DNA of 64,000 nucleotides from Microbacterium sp. (GCA_003248655.1 QFPM01000009.1:78909-142908); one strand, 5' to 3'; counted from the stretch's first letter, positions 36,070-45,190 are shown. The notes: a model not told the origin generated them from the sequence alone. Program-made: numbers and translations.

Positions 36070-36987
36070 TCAGCCGTAGCCGCACCACGAGGTCACCCAG
36101 CGGAGGATCTGTGCCTTCAGGTCGGGATCTGCCGCGAGGGTGAACTGTCCGGGTTCGCCGTCGATCTCGACGTCGAGCGTGAAAACGGTGCCGCGCTTGT
36201 CCTCTTGTACCGCGTGCGGGTCGCAGCGCGCCGGCAGCAGCGGGAGATCGACGCTCTGCGGAGAGCTGATCGGCGTGACGACGGCGCCGACCGGGAACGC
36301 ACCACGGGCCACCCCGGTGAACGTCAGCAGGTTCGTCTCGCGCACATCGACGAGTGTCAGATCGCCGCCGCCGATGCCCGGCTTCAGCTGCACCTCGAGC
36401 ATGGCGGGCGCGCCCACCGCTGACGGGGTGAAGCGGCCGAAGGAGATCTCCGCGGCATCCGCGGCGTGCAGCGCGACGCACTCGCGGCGGTGCAGGGCCG
36501 CGAGGAACGGGAACACCTCCGGAGCGGCGGCCGTGCCCGAACCCATCTGCGCGCCCACGGCATAGTCGATCGTGACTGTCGCCGCTGCCTCGTCGGGCAC
36601 GGTGCAGTCGACGGTCGCGAGCTGCACGCGGACGTTGACCGTCGCGCCGGGGGCGAGAGTCGACGTGCGATCGACCACGCGGGTCGCCGGGCCGGTGAAC
36701 CGCGGATCGTCGACGCGTACCGCGCCGATCATCACGGCGGCATCCGAATCGTTGCGCACCTGCACCTGCGCCTGCCGGTCGGCGACGTCCGACCGCAGCT
36801 GCGTCACCGCGACCGTGACACCCTCCGGCAGCCCGGACGGGGCGGGGGTCGGGTCTGTCGCCGCGCACCCGGTCGCGAGTACGAGCAGTGCCCCGGCGAT
36901 CGCGGCGCATAACTCAGGCAGAATGGCCCGCGCGGGGCCGGCCTGCGGCCGACAAGCCCGATTTGCCTGAGTTATGCGCCCGCCCAC
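36070..36987 (-). CDS. Putative lipoprotein with a palindromic repeat in its 5' end
   Basis: The 305-aa product has a hydrophobic stretch AIAGALLVLATGC that ends in a lipobox (L-A-T-G-C, Cys41 if GTG 36987 is the start), so it should be a membrane-anchored exported lipoprotein. The mature part is beta-rich and Pro/Thr-rich at its start, with no domain I recognise. The only in-frame start is GTG 36987, 4 nt after the upstream gene's stop. It makes the signal peptide run through a 77-bp palindromic repeat (36904-36980), encoding an unusually long n-region. The lipobox is well supported; the start is weak. Confidence 0.68.
   Translation of the reverse strand: MGGRITQANRACRPQAGPARAILPELCAAIAGALLVLATGCAATDPTPAPSGLPEGVTVAVTQLRSDVADRQAQVQVRNDSDAAVMIGAVRVDDPRFTGPATRVVDRTSTLAPGATVNVRVQLATVDCTVPDEAAATVTIDYAVGAQMGSGTAAAPEVFPFLAALHRRECVALHAADAAEISFGRFTPSAVGAPAMLEVQLKPGIGGGDLTLVDVRETNLLTFTGVARGAFPVGAVVTPISSPQSVDLPLLPARCDPHAVQEDKRGTVFTLDVEIDGEPGQFTLAADPDLKAQILRWVTSWCGYG
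36904..36980. repeat. Inverted repeat GGCGCATAACTCAGGCA / TGCCTGAGTTATGCGCC (copy 1)
   Basis: 17-nt perfect inverted arms 43 nt apart with a GC-rich inner hairpin (GGGGCCGGCCTGCGGCC). Same family as 50216-50292. It overlaps the 5' coding end of the putative lipoprotein. Confidence 0.92.
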
Positions 36988-36991
36988 GCGG

Positions 36992-38125
36992 TCACCGCCG
37001 CAGCTCAGACCGCAGAACGGTCGCGTCGTCGAGCGCGATCGGGTCGATCTCGACCCCGATCCCCGGCCCGGTCGGCACGCGCACATGCCCGTCCTCGAGC
37101 ACGATCGGCTCGGTCACGATGTCGCGGGTGTAGAAGCGGTTCGACGCCGACACGTCGCCGGGCAGCGTGAACCCCGGCAAGGCGGCGAGCGCGGCGTTCG
37201 CGGCGCGCCCGATCCCGGTCTCGAGCATGCCGCCGCACCACACCGGCACCCCGGCATCCGCGCACAGGTCGTGCACGCGAACCGCCTCGAGGTACCCGCC
37301 GACCCGGCCCGCCTTGACGTTGATGACGGATGCCGCGCGCAGCGCCAGCGCGTCGGCGGCGGCCTTCGCCGAGACAATCGACTCGTCGAGACAGACGGGT
37401 GTCTTCAGCTGCGCGGCGAGGGTCGCGTGGTCGACGATGTCGTCTTCCTGCAGCGGCTGCTCGATCAGCAGCAGGTCGAACCGGTCGAGCTCGGCGAGCG
37501 TGTCAGCGTCAGCAAGGGTGTAGGCCGAGTTGGCATCGACCTGCAGGGGGATCGCGCCGAAGGCATCCCGCACGGCCGCCGTATCGGCGACGTCACGACC
37601 GGGCTTGATCTTGATCTTGATCCGCACATAGCCCTCGTCGAGGTAGCGGCCGACGGTGTCGACAAGGGCCGCAGGATCGCGCTGGATGCCGACGCTCACC
37701 CCGCTCGGCACGCGGTCGCGCACGGCGCCGAGGTATTCGCCGAGCGGGCGCCCCTCGGCGCGCAGGGCCGCGTCGAGCACGGCGAGTTCGAGCCCGGCCT
37801 TGACCATCCGGTGCCCGACGAAGGGCGCGAGGGTGCCGGCGACGTCCTCAGGGGCGAGGGTCCCGGCATCCAGTAGCGCCGGCGCGAGGTAGCGCTGCGC
37901 GACGTCCCACGCGCCCTGCGTGTACTCACTCGAATAGAGCGGCGCCTGCTGTGTCACGATCTCACCCCACCCGTCGCCGCCGGACGTGCGGACACGGACG
38001 ACGATCACCTCGCGCACCGTCTCGGTGCCGAACGAGGTTGTGAAGGGCGACACGAGCGGCAGGTGCAGCACCCGCAGCTCGATCGCCTCGAGGGTCACGG
38101 GCGCGGCGGGGCGAGCGATGGGCAT
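36992..38125 (-). CDS. menC: Enolase-superfamily OSBS/NSAR-like enzyme
   Basis: The 377-aa product has two domains, with a capping part and a barrel. The catalytic set of the muconate-lactonising/OSBS subgroup is present: Lys170-x-Lys172-x-Lys174 (IKIKIKPG), metal ligands Asp197 (VDANSAY), Glu222 (IEQP) and Asp247 (LDES), and base Lys271 (KAGRVGG). Such enzymes are o-succinylbenzoate synthases of menaquinone synthesis or N-succinylamino acid racemases. No other men gene is nearby, while a COG3375-like GNAT gene lies 1.9 kb upstream, which favours the racemase pathway. Leaderless ATG 38125. Confidence 0.88.
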   Translation of the reverse strand: MPIARPAAPVTLEAIELRVLHLPLVSPFTTSFGTETVREVIVVRVRTSGGDGWGEIVTQQAPLYSSEYTQGAWDVAQRYLAPALLDAGTLAPEDVAGTLAPFVGHRMVKAGLELAVLDAALRAEGRPLGEYLGAVRDRVPSGVSVGIQRDPAALVDTVGRYLDEGYVRIKIKIKPGRDVADTAAVRDAFGAIPLQVDANSAYTLADADTLAELDRFDLLLIEQPLQEDDIVDHATLAAQLKTPVCLDESIVSAKAAADALALRAASVINVKAGRVGGYLEAVRVHDLCADAGVPVWCGGMLETGIGRAANAALAALPGFTLPGDVSASNRFYTRDIVTEPIVLEDGHVRVPTGPGIGVEIDPIALDDATVLRSELRR

Positions 38126-38462
38126 GGGGTCAGGTTACGCCCCGGCGCCGCGCGCACCACGTCTGCGCGGCGGACTCGGCGGAGTCGGCGCGGCGAGTGC
38201 CACATGCGTACCGCGCCGACGGGGGCGCCGGGCATCCGCAATCGCTCGCTGCAGTCGCCTCACGCCCCGCCTCCTTCGCATCGTCTTCACTCTCAGAGAC
38301 GCGCGCCGGAGGCGGCTATGACGCGAACAACGCGAACCCGTCGGGATCGCCGACCCGAGGCGGCCGCAGACACCGCGGCGGAGCGCCCCGTTCGCCAGTT
38401 CGCGCGGCTACCGCCGCATCATTCCCTCACGAACGGGCAAGCGAAGGCAGCGCCAGCAGCGG
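38126..38462. other. Gene-free stretch of 337 bp
   Basis: Apart from the menC-like promoter at its left end, I find no supported gene. Short open frames on both strands are Arg/Ala-rich and lack RBS or promoter signals. No clear palindromic repeat is seen. It could be remains of a lost gene, but nothing identifies it. Confidence 0.5.
38132..38137 (-). promoter_or_regulatory. -10 box TAACCT, leaderless promoter of OSBS/NSAR-like gene
   Basis: TAACCT, then 6 nt, then ATG 38125. Confidence 0.55.
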
Positions 38463-39140
38463 TCACGGCACCTGCGCGAACGCGCGCACGGGGAACGTCC
38501 CGAAGCCCTCGACCGCCGGTGGCGCGGCCGTGAAGAGGGCACCGGATGCCGGCAGCTCGCCCAGGCCCGTCAGGTGCTCGACGACGTGCACACCCGCGCC
38601 GAGCAGCAGCGTGTGCGCGGGGCGCGCGCCCGCGGCCTCGGGCGACGTGTCGTCGATGTTGACCGAGTCGACCCCGACGAGCACCGCCCCCGCGTCGATG
38701 AGCCACTGCGCACCCTCGCCCGTGAGGAACGGCGCCCCGATGCCGTACTCGGGAGTGCCGAAGTGCCGGTCCCAGCCGGTGTGCAGCAGCACGGCGGCGC
38801 CGCGGACGTCGCGATCGGCCAGCATCTCGGGCGTGATGCCGCGACGACCGGCGTCCCCGGCATCCGTCAGGTGGAAGACTTCGGCCCGCAGGCCGACGAG
38901 CGTCGCGAGGTCGAGCCCCGCGAGGTCGGCGCCATCGGCGTAGCGGTGAAACGGCGAGTCGAGATAGGTGCCCGTGTTGCCGATCATCGTGATGACATCC
39001 ATTGCGAACTCGGTGCCGGGCGCGTAGTTTGCGCGCGAATCCTCGCGCGTCAGGTGCGGCGTGATGACGGGCGCGGGAAGCCCCGGGTAGGTCACGAGGC
39101 CTGCTCGGATGCGGTGGCTGAGGTCGACGATGCGGGTCAC
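38463..39140 (-). CDS. Cyclase family protein (kynurenine formamidase-like) with altered metal motif
   Basis: The 225-aa product has the cyclase fold (PF04199): IVDLSHRIRAGLVTYPGLP at the start, DSVNIDDTSPEAAGARPAHTLLLG near residue 160. The metal-binding motif H-x-G-T-H-x-D-x-P-x-H of the family appears as NTGTYLDSPFH, so the first two His are Asn and Tyr while Asp, Pro and the last His remain. The protein may have lost or changed metal use. GTG 39140 is leaderless. It lies between the OSBS/NSAR-like and GNAT genes on the same strand. Confidence 0.85.
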   Translation of the reverse strand: MTRIVDLSHRIRAGLVTYPGLPAPVITPHLTREDSRANYAPGTEFAMDVITMIGNTGTYLDSPFHRYADGADLAGLDLATLVGLRAEVFHLTDAGDAGRRGITPEMLADRDVRGAAVLLHTGWDRHFGTPEYGIGAPFLTGEGAQWLIDAGAVLVGVDSVNIDDTSPEAAGARPAHTLLLGAGVHVVEHLTGLGELPASGALFTAAPPAVEGFGTFPVRAFAQVP

Positions 39141-39146
39141 GCAGCC

Positions 39147-39152
39147 AGCCTA
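39147..39152 (-). promoter_or_regulatory. -10 box TAGGCT, leaderless promoter of cyclase-family gene
   Basis: TAGGCT, then 6 nt, then GTG 39140. Confidence 0.6.
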
Positions 39153-39182
39153 GGGACGGAGGCGGAGGCCCGGCATCCGTTC

Positions 39183-39250
39183 TTCGGAGATCTGCAGTAT
39201 TTCGGAGCAGGACGGCGGGATTCCTCCGAGGATGTGCAGATCTCCGAAGT
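39183..39250. repeat. Inverted repeat CTTCGGAGATCTGCA / TGCAGATCTCCGAAG
   Basis: 15-nt perfect inverted arms at 39183-39197 and 39236-39250. A half arm TTTCGGAG lies between them. Between the GNAT stop and the cyclase-gene start. Confidence 0.88.
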
Positions 39251-39291
39251 TACGCGGGCGGGATGCCGGCCACACGCCCCGGCCTCGCGCG

Positions 39292-40014
39292 CTACGCGCG
39301 CACGAAGAGGTAACCGCGCTCCGGGTCGAACCCGCGGGCGACGAAGCCGTCGTCGTAGAGCCCGAGGAACGCCTCGCGCACGCGGTAGCGCCAGTCGAGG
39401 GCCTCGCCGGGGGCATCCCGCCGCAGCGCCTCGATGTCCTCGGGAACTTCGACGGTCGTCACGACGTCCTCTTCACGAGGCGGGGATGCCGGCGCCGCGA
39501 GCGCCCACGACACCATCAGCCGGTCGGACTCGTCGCCGCGGTTGACCCCGTCATCCATCGCTCCGTAGTGGTCGACGAGGTACTCCGTGACGCGCGTGCC
39601 GAGCACCGCGAGGTTGAAGTAGGCGTTCCGCGCGACGAGCGGGTCGAAGGTCCACGTGATGTGCCCGACATCCCGTGCGAACGCCCAGGCTCGCTGGTGC
39701 TGCTTGAGCAGGCGCCCGAGACCCTGCGAGCGATACCCGTCCAGGATGCCGGTGATGTGCGAGTGCATCGACCGCGCGCCGGGCGCCGCGAAGAAGGCGA
39801 CGGATGCCCCGATCATCCGCTCGCCGCCATCCGCGCCCTCGTGCGCGTACAGCCCCACGGCGTAGTTGCCCGCATGCTCGAGGGCGCGCAGCAGGTTCGG
39901 GGGCATCCCGGTGCGGTCGCCGCCCCAGACCTCGTCGAGCACCGCGCACGCCGCGAAGACCTCTTCGACCGTCTCCAGAGTGCGGATCTCGATCCCCGGT
40001 GGCACGTCGCTCAT
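39292..40014 (-). CDS. GNAT acetyl/acyltransferase, COG3375-like
   Basis: The 240-aa product has a GNAT core: IGASVAFFAAPGARSMHSHITGI, the acyl-CoA loop GYRSQGLGRLLKQHQRAWA, and WTFDPLVARNAYFNLAVLG with the NxxFN-type motif of COG3375 proteins. In Geobacillus the homologue succinylates D-amino acids and works with an N-succinylamino acid racemase (established in that system); the OSBS/NSAR-like gene downstream fits such a pair. ATG 40014 is chosen since a -10 box TAGTGT lies 7 nt upstream; ATG 40023 is in frame. Confidence 0.86.
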   Translation of the reverse strand: MSDVPPGIEIRTLETVEEVFAACAVLDEVWGGDRTGMPPNLLRALEHAGNYAVGLYAHEGADGGERMIGASVAFFAAPGARSMHSHITGILDGYRSQGLGRLLKQHQRAWAFARDVGHITWTFDPLVARNAYFNLAVLGTRVTEYLVDHYGAMDDGVNRGDESDRLMVSWALAAPASPPREEDVVTTVEVPEDIEALRRDAPGEALDWRYRVREAFLGLYDDGFVARGFDPERGYLFVRA

Positions 40015-40021
40015 GCCGCCC

Positions 40022-40027
40022 ACACTA
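40022..40027 (-). promoter_or_regulatory. -10 box TAGTGT, leaderless promoter of GNAT gene
   Basis: TAGTGT, then 7 nt, then ATG 40014. Confidence 0.5.
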
Positions 40028-40038
40028 CGCCGCGGCCG

Positions 40039-40446
40039 TCACCGTCCGCCGAACTCGGCGAGCGCCGAGCGGATACCCGTGTGCGCGAAATCGTCGCCGA
40101 CGTAGAGCAGGGGTTCGTCCGTGGCGTGGGCGAGCGCGTAGCTGAACGTGTCGCCGAGGTTCAGCCCGGCGGAGTGGCCCGAGCCGCGGCCGAAGTCCTG
40201 GTAGGCGGCCGATGCGATGCCCGCCTGTGCCGGGTCGAACGCGACGATCTCGGTCGCGTACGTCCGCAGGAGCACGTCGAGCGCGCGCAGCCCCGCAGGC
40301 CCCAGTCGACCGCCGATCACCGCCCGCACCTCGACGAGCGTCGCCGCCGACATCTTCGACGCGTGCATGACGAGAACGCGGTCGATCTCTTCGGCGTGTG
40401 GCTCTTCGAGCAGCAGCGCGACGATCGCCGACGAGTCGATGATCAT
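40039..40446 (-). CDS. vapC: VapC-type PIN-domain toxin
   Basis: The 135-aa product has the PIN acidic set complete: Asp4 (MIIDSSAIVALL), Glu39 (ATLVEVRAV), Asp99 (NLGDTFSYALA) and Asp118 (YVGDDFA). VapC toxins are Mg-dependent RNases that cut tRNA or rRNA. Its ATG overlaps the vapB stop by 4 nt, the usual order antitoxin-toxin. The partner antitoxin appears shortened at its N-terminus, so the pair may be silent or mis-regulated. Convergence is absent; the GNAT gene follows on the same strand. Confidence 0.92.
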   Translation of the reverse strand: MIIDSSAIVALLLEEPHAEEIDRVLVMHASKMSAATLVEVRAVIGGRLGPAGLRALDVLLRTYATEIVAFDPAQAGIASAAYQDFGRGSGHSAGLNLGDTFSYALAHATDEPLLYVGDDFAHTGIRSALAEFGGR

Positions 40447-40682
40447 CGGAAGAGTCCGCGCTCGTCGTAGAGCTCGGCGTCGGCCTCGGCGAGCGCGCGG
40501 CGATCCGCGGGCGTGAGGGCGCCGCGAAGCTGGCGCAGCGCGCGGTCCGCGGCGGTCCGCCGCGCGTCGAGCTGCGCGGGGGAGAAGTCGGATGCCGCGG
40601 CGCTGACCCGGCCGGAGGCCGCCTCGGCCAGTTCGAGAAGGCGACGCCGCACCGCGTCTTCGACCGCGCCGGTCTGGCTCAT
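40443..40682 (-). pseudogene. vapB: VapB antitoxin, 5'-truncated
   Basis: The frame matches the Rv0623/VapB-like family (PF07704): HAELVRELAELTGMSQTGAV then EDAVRRRLLELAEA and the toxin-binding tail LTPADRRALAEADAELYDERG. A normal member begins about 20 residues earlier with a MAL-x-IK beta strand for DNA binding. Here that part is replaced by sequence of the head-to-head POT transporter gene beginning near 40717. The first usable start is ATG 40682 (MSQTG, 79 aa), which would lack the DNA-binding strand, and no promoter remains. Confidence 0.75.
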
Positions 40683-40718
40683 CCCCGTGAGCTCGGCAAG
40701 CTCACGCACGAGCTCGGC

Positions 40719-42068
40719 ATGCAGGGCATCCTGCTCATCTACCTGTACTACTCGGCGACGCAGGGCGGCCTCGGTCTCGACGAGGGCGTCGCGGCGGGCA
40801 TCGTCGGCGCGTACGGTGGCGCGGTCTATCTCTCGACGATCCTGGGCGCGTGGATCGCCGACCGCCTGCTCGGTGCGGAGCGCGTGCTGTTCCTCAGCGC
40901 GACCGTCATCATGGCGGGCCACATCGCGCTCGCCCTGTTGCCCGGGTTCGTGGGAGTCGGAGTCGGCCTCGTGCTCGTGGCGATCGGCTCGGGCGGCCTC
41001 AAAGCCACCGCGACGAGCGTCGTCGGCACCCTGTACGGCCCCGACGACACGCGGCGGGATGCCGGATTCTCGCTCTTCTACCTCGGCATCAACCTCGGGG
41101 CGTTCGCCGGCCCGCTGCTGACGGGGCTCCTGCAGTCGTCGCTCGGCTTCCACTGGGGCTTCGGCCTCGCGGCGGTCGGGATGGCCGCCGGGCTCATCCA
41201 GTACTCGTTCGGGCGGAAGCAGCTTCCGGCAGAGGCGAGCCGCGTCCCCAACCCCCTGCCGCGGGAGCGCTACCCGCTCATGATCGGCGTCGCGATCGCC
41301 GCGGTCGCGCTGATCGTCGTGCTCGTGCTGGTGGGCGTCATCCGCGCCGACAACCTCGCGATGATCGTGATCATCACGGTCATCGTCGCCGCGATCGCGT
41401 ACTTCGCCGTCATCCTCACGAGTCGCCGCGTGAGCTCCGACGAGCGCAGCCGGGTGTGGGGTTTCCTGCCGCTGTTCCTGACGTCGGTCGCATTCTGGTC
41501 GCTGTACCAGCAGCAGTTCACGGTGCTGACCGTGTACTCCGACAAGCGCCTGAACCGCGACCTGTTCGGCTGGGAGATGCCCGTGCCGTGGGTGCAGTCG
41601 ATCAACCCGGTGTTCATCATCGTGCTGTCCGGAATCTTCGCCGCGATCTGGACGAAGCTCGGCTCACGCCAACCCGCGACGCCCGTGAAGTTCGGGCTCG
41701 CGGCGATCGTGATGGGCGCGGCGTTCCTGCTCTTCCTGCCCTTCACCGGCACCGGCGCGAACGGCACGCCGATTCTGGCGATCGTCGGCATCCTGTTCGT
41801 CTTCACGGTCGCCGAGCTGCTGCTCTCGCCGGTCGGCTTGTCGGTCACGACCAAGCTCGCGCCGGAGGCGTTCCACACCCAGATGGTGGCGCTCTTCTTC
41901 CTGTCGGTGTCGCTCGGCACCGCGATCGCGGGCCAGCTCGGAAGCCTCTACAACCCCGACGACGAGGTGCCCTACTTCTCGACCCTCGGCCTCATCGCGA
42001 TCGCCGTGGGCGTGCTGCTGCTCGTGTCCGCAAAGCCGGTGCTAAAGCTCATGCGCGGCGTGCGCTGA
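40719..42068 (+). pseudogene. POT/PTR family peptide transporter, 5'-truncated
   Basis: The 449-residue frame of a proton-coupled oligopeptide (POT) transporter: FLGINLGAFAGPL-type motif (LFYLGINLGAFAGPLLTG), and later helices to ISAKPVLK-like end. It starts at MQGILLIYLYY, which in full-length proteins is the second half of helix 1 after the E-x2-E-R-F-x-Y-Y-G motif; that proton-coupling motif and the N-terminus are missing. No SD or -10 box precedes it. The break coincides with the break in vapB, so one deletion or rearrangement probably removed both 5' ends. Confidence 0.82.
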
Positions 42069-42083
42069 GCCCCCCCGCGGCGG

Positions 42084-42142
42084 TTCAGTGGGCGCATTCG
42101 CCGGGAATGTCGCCGAGATACCCGACGTTCGAGCCCACTGAA
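42084..42142. repeat. TTCAGTGGGCG palindromic element, copy 1
   Basis: TTCAGTGGGCG...GGGAAT...GAGCCCACTGAA, about 59 bp, between the POT and quinone-reductase genes. Same family as 43106-43164 and 56312-56370. Confidence 0.85.
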
Positions 42143-42162
42143 TCGCTCGAAGAGAGGATGCC

Positions 42163-43077
42163 ATGACCCGCGCAGCCCTGTACGACGCCACCGGGGGACC
42201 CGAGGTCCTGTACATCGGCGAGGTGGATGACCGCGAACCACGGGCCGGGGAGGTCGCGGTGCGGGTGCGCGCGGCGGGGCTCAACCCGTTCGACGGCAAG
42301 CAGCGCAGCGGTTTCGTCCCGTCGCAGGCGCCCTTCCCGCGCCGCATCGGCGGCGACCTCGCCGGCACCGTCCTCGCCGTCGGCGAGGGTGCGCTCTACG
42401 CGGACGGGTCGCCGATCACGGTCGGCGACGAGGTCGCGGGGCGCGCGGCGGGGGCGGTCGCCGAGCGGGTCGTGGCCTCGGCATCCGAGCTCACGCGTCG
42501 GCCGGAGGAGGTTCCGGTCGGGGTCGCGGGCGGCCTGTGGGTCGCCGGGCTCACGGCGGTGTCGTGCCTCGTCACGGTCCCGATCGGTGCGGGCGACACC
42601 GTGCTGGTCGGCGGCGCGACGGGCGGCGTCGGTCTCGTCGCGGCGCAGCTCGCCGTCGCCGCGGGCGCGCGCGTCATCGGCACGGCGAGCCCGCGCAACG
42701 CCGACCTCCTGCGGTCGCTCGGCGTCGAGCCGGTGACGTACGGCCCGGGCCTGGTCGACCGGCTCGCGCCGCTCGGTCCCTTCACCGCCGTGATCGACAC
42801 GCACGGGCGCGATGCGCTGGATGCCGGCGTCGCCCTCGGCATCCCTGCCGACCGCATGGTCGCCGTCGCAAGCTCCGAGGCCGTCGAACAGCTCGGCGTG
42901 CACCCCGTCGAGCGCGCCGCGCGCACGGCCGCAAACCTCGCCGACCTGCTCGACCGCATCGGGCGCGGTAACCTCGTGCTGCCGGTCGCCGAGACCTACC
43001 CGCTCGACGAGGTCGTCGCCGCGTTCACGGCGCTCGAGGGCTCGCACGCGCCCGGCAAGATCATCATCACCCCCTGA
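42163..43077 (+). CDS. Zinc-free medium-chain dehydrogenase/quinone reductase
   Basis: The 304-aa product is of the MDR family without zinc ligands: ALYDATGGPEVLYIGEVDDR at the start, AAGLNPFDGKQRSG, and the NADPH-binding VLVGGATGGVGLVAAQLA. The segment TYPLDEVVAAFTALEGSHAPGK is the usual end of quinone oxidoreductases. It probably reduces quinones or enones with NADPH. GAGAGG lies near the start (GAAGAGAGGATGCCATG). Flanked by two copies of the TTCAGTGGGCG repeat. Confidence 0.92.
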   Translation: MTRAALYDATGGPEVLYIGEVDDREPRAGEVAVRVRAAGLNPFDGKQRSGFVPSQAPFPRRIGGDLAGTVLAVGEGALYADGSPITVGDEVAGRAAGAVAERVVASASELTRRPEEVPVGVAGGLWVAGLTAVSCLVTVPIGAGDTVLVGGATGGVGLVAAQLAVAAGARVIGTASPRNADLLRSLGVEPVTYGPGLVDRLAPLGPFTAVIDTHGRDALDAGVALGIPADRMVAVASSEAVEQLGVHPVERAARTAANLADLLDRIGRGNLVLPVAETYPLDEVVAAFTALEGSHAPGKIIITP

Positions 43078-43105
43078 TTTCCTCCCTCCAGGTGCATCCG
43101 GCGCC

Positions 43106-43164
43106 TTCAGTGGGCGTGTTCGCGGGGAATACCGCGCTGATTCCCCCCATATGCGCCCACTGAG
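43106..43164. repeat. TTCAGTGGGCG palindromic element, copy 2
   Basis: TTCAGTGGGCG, GGGGAAT and ATTCCCC, then GCGCCCACTGAG; the inner GGGGAAT/ATTCCCC is also inverted. Between quinone-reductase gene and purU. Confidence 0.88.
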
Positions 43165-43238
43165 CGGACGGATGCCGGCGCCCCGGCATCCGGCCGGCCT
43201 AGCATCCGGGCTGGCCTGGCATCCGGCAGAATCGATCC

Positions 43239-44120
<882 letters not shown>

Positions 44121-44167
44121 GCAGCCGCGCGCGGCGTATCGAGACCTCGCGTCGGTACCCACACGCC

Positions 44168-45190
44168 TCAGCCGACGTACTCCATGAGGTCGGCGCCGAG
44201 CGCGCGGAACGCCTCGTGCGCGCGCAGGCGGTGCGCGATCGAAAGGTCGTCGAACGCGACGAGCAGCGCGTAGGCAGCCCCGCCGCCGGGGCCGGCGATC
44301 ACGCCCGCTTCGGCTCGGATGCCGTCGGCGCGGCCGGTCTTGTTGACGAAGAGCAGGCGGTGCCGGTCGTCCTCGTGGGCGAACGGGTCGAGGGCGGTGG
44401 CGGCTCCCACGAGCGCGAGGTCCTGGTTGAGGTTCAGCCATTCGCCGACCTGCGCGCTGACTGCGGGCGAAACGACCTGCGCGTTCACGATCGCGGCGAA
44501 CAGGGCCGCCAGCTCGCCCGCCGAGCCGAGCGCGACCTGCGGGGCGTCGTCGGGGCCGCGCGCGTCGCGGAATCCGTCGAGGAGCGCCGTCTTCTCGAGT
44601 CCGATCTCTTCCATCCGGGCGCGGACGGCCTCAAGCCCCACCCTCGCGAGCAGCGCGTTGGCGGCAGACGCATCGGATGCCGCGGCCGCGAGCACCGCGA
44701 GGTCGCCGACCGGCAGGGCGGGGGCGACGAGGTGCTGCCAGAGCCCGCCGACGGCGACCGGGTCGACCGAGCCGCGCTCGATGATCTGGAGGGAATCGAG
44801 CGTTCCCGCCTCGATCTGCGCCGCGACCTCGATGAGCAGGGGCACGACCCCGAGGCCGCCGACCGGCAGGGTGAGGTGGTCATCGCCCGTGAGCACGTCC
44901 TCGTCGCTGTCGAGATCGAGCACGCGCACCGACACGCGCGCACCCGAGGCCGACAGCGCGTCGAGCGCCTTGAGGGTGCCGATGAAAGAGCGCTGGCGCA
45001 GCGACGCGCGGCGGGGCACTGCCCGGTCGGCGCTGGCCGCCCGGCGCGACGCGGGCGCAGCGGTCGCGCCAGCAGCGCCCTGACCCCCGGCTCCCCCGGC
45101 GGGCTGGATGCCCGCGCGATAGGCCGCGCGCGAGGACTGCTCGCGCGGCTCTTGCGCGCGCGAGCGTCGTAGCGGCGGCGTGTCGCTCAC
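44168..45190 (-). CDS. Class A beta-lactamase-like protein without the nucleophile motif
   Basis: The 340-aa product has the fold of serine beta-lactamases by its later motifs: the SDN-like AASDASAANALL and NKTGRADGIRAEAGVI for K-T-G. The S-x-x-K motif that should follow the second strand is replaced by PVGGLGVVPLLIEV, with no Ser or Lys at the right places, so hydrolysis is unlikely. The first 70 residues are Arg/Ala-rich and disordered, with no export signal. GTG 45190 overlaps the M13 peptidase stop by 4 nt, so both are made together. Confidence 0.82.
   Translation of the reverse strand: MSDTPPLRRSRAQEPREQSSRAAYRAGIQPAGGAGGQGAAGATAAPASRRAASADRAVPRRASLRQRSFIGTLKALDALSASGARVSVRVLDLDSDEDVLTGDDHLTLPVGGLGVVPLLIEVAAQIEAGTLDSLQIIERGSVDPVAVGGLWQHLVAPALPVGDLAVLAAAASDASAANALLARVGLEAVRARMEEIGLEKTALLDGFRDARGPDDAPQVALGSAGELAALFAAIVNAQVVSPAVSAQVGEWLNLNQDLALVGAATALDPFAHEDDRHRLLFVNKTGRADGIRAEAGVIAGPGGGAAYALLVAFDDLSIAHRLRAHEAFRALGADLMEYVG

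Noticed and set aside
38319..38533. A small plus-strand gene beginning ATGACGCGAACAACG
   Set aside because: Arg/Ala-rich, no SD or -10 box, and its end runs antisense into the cyclase-family gene.
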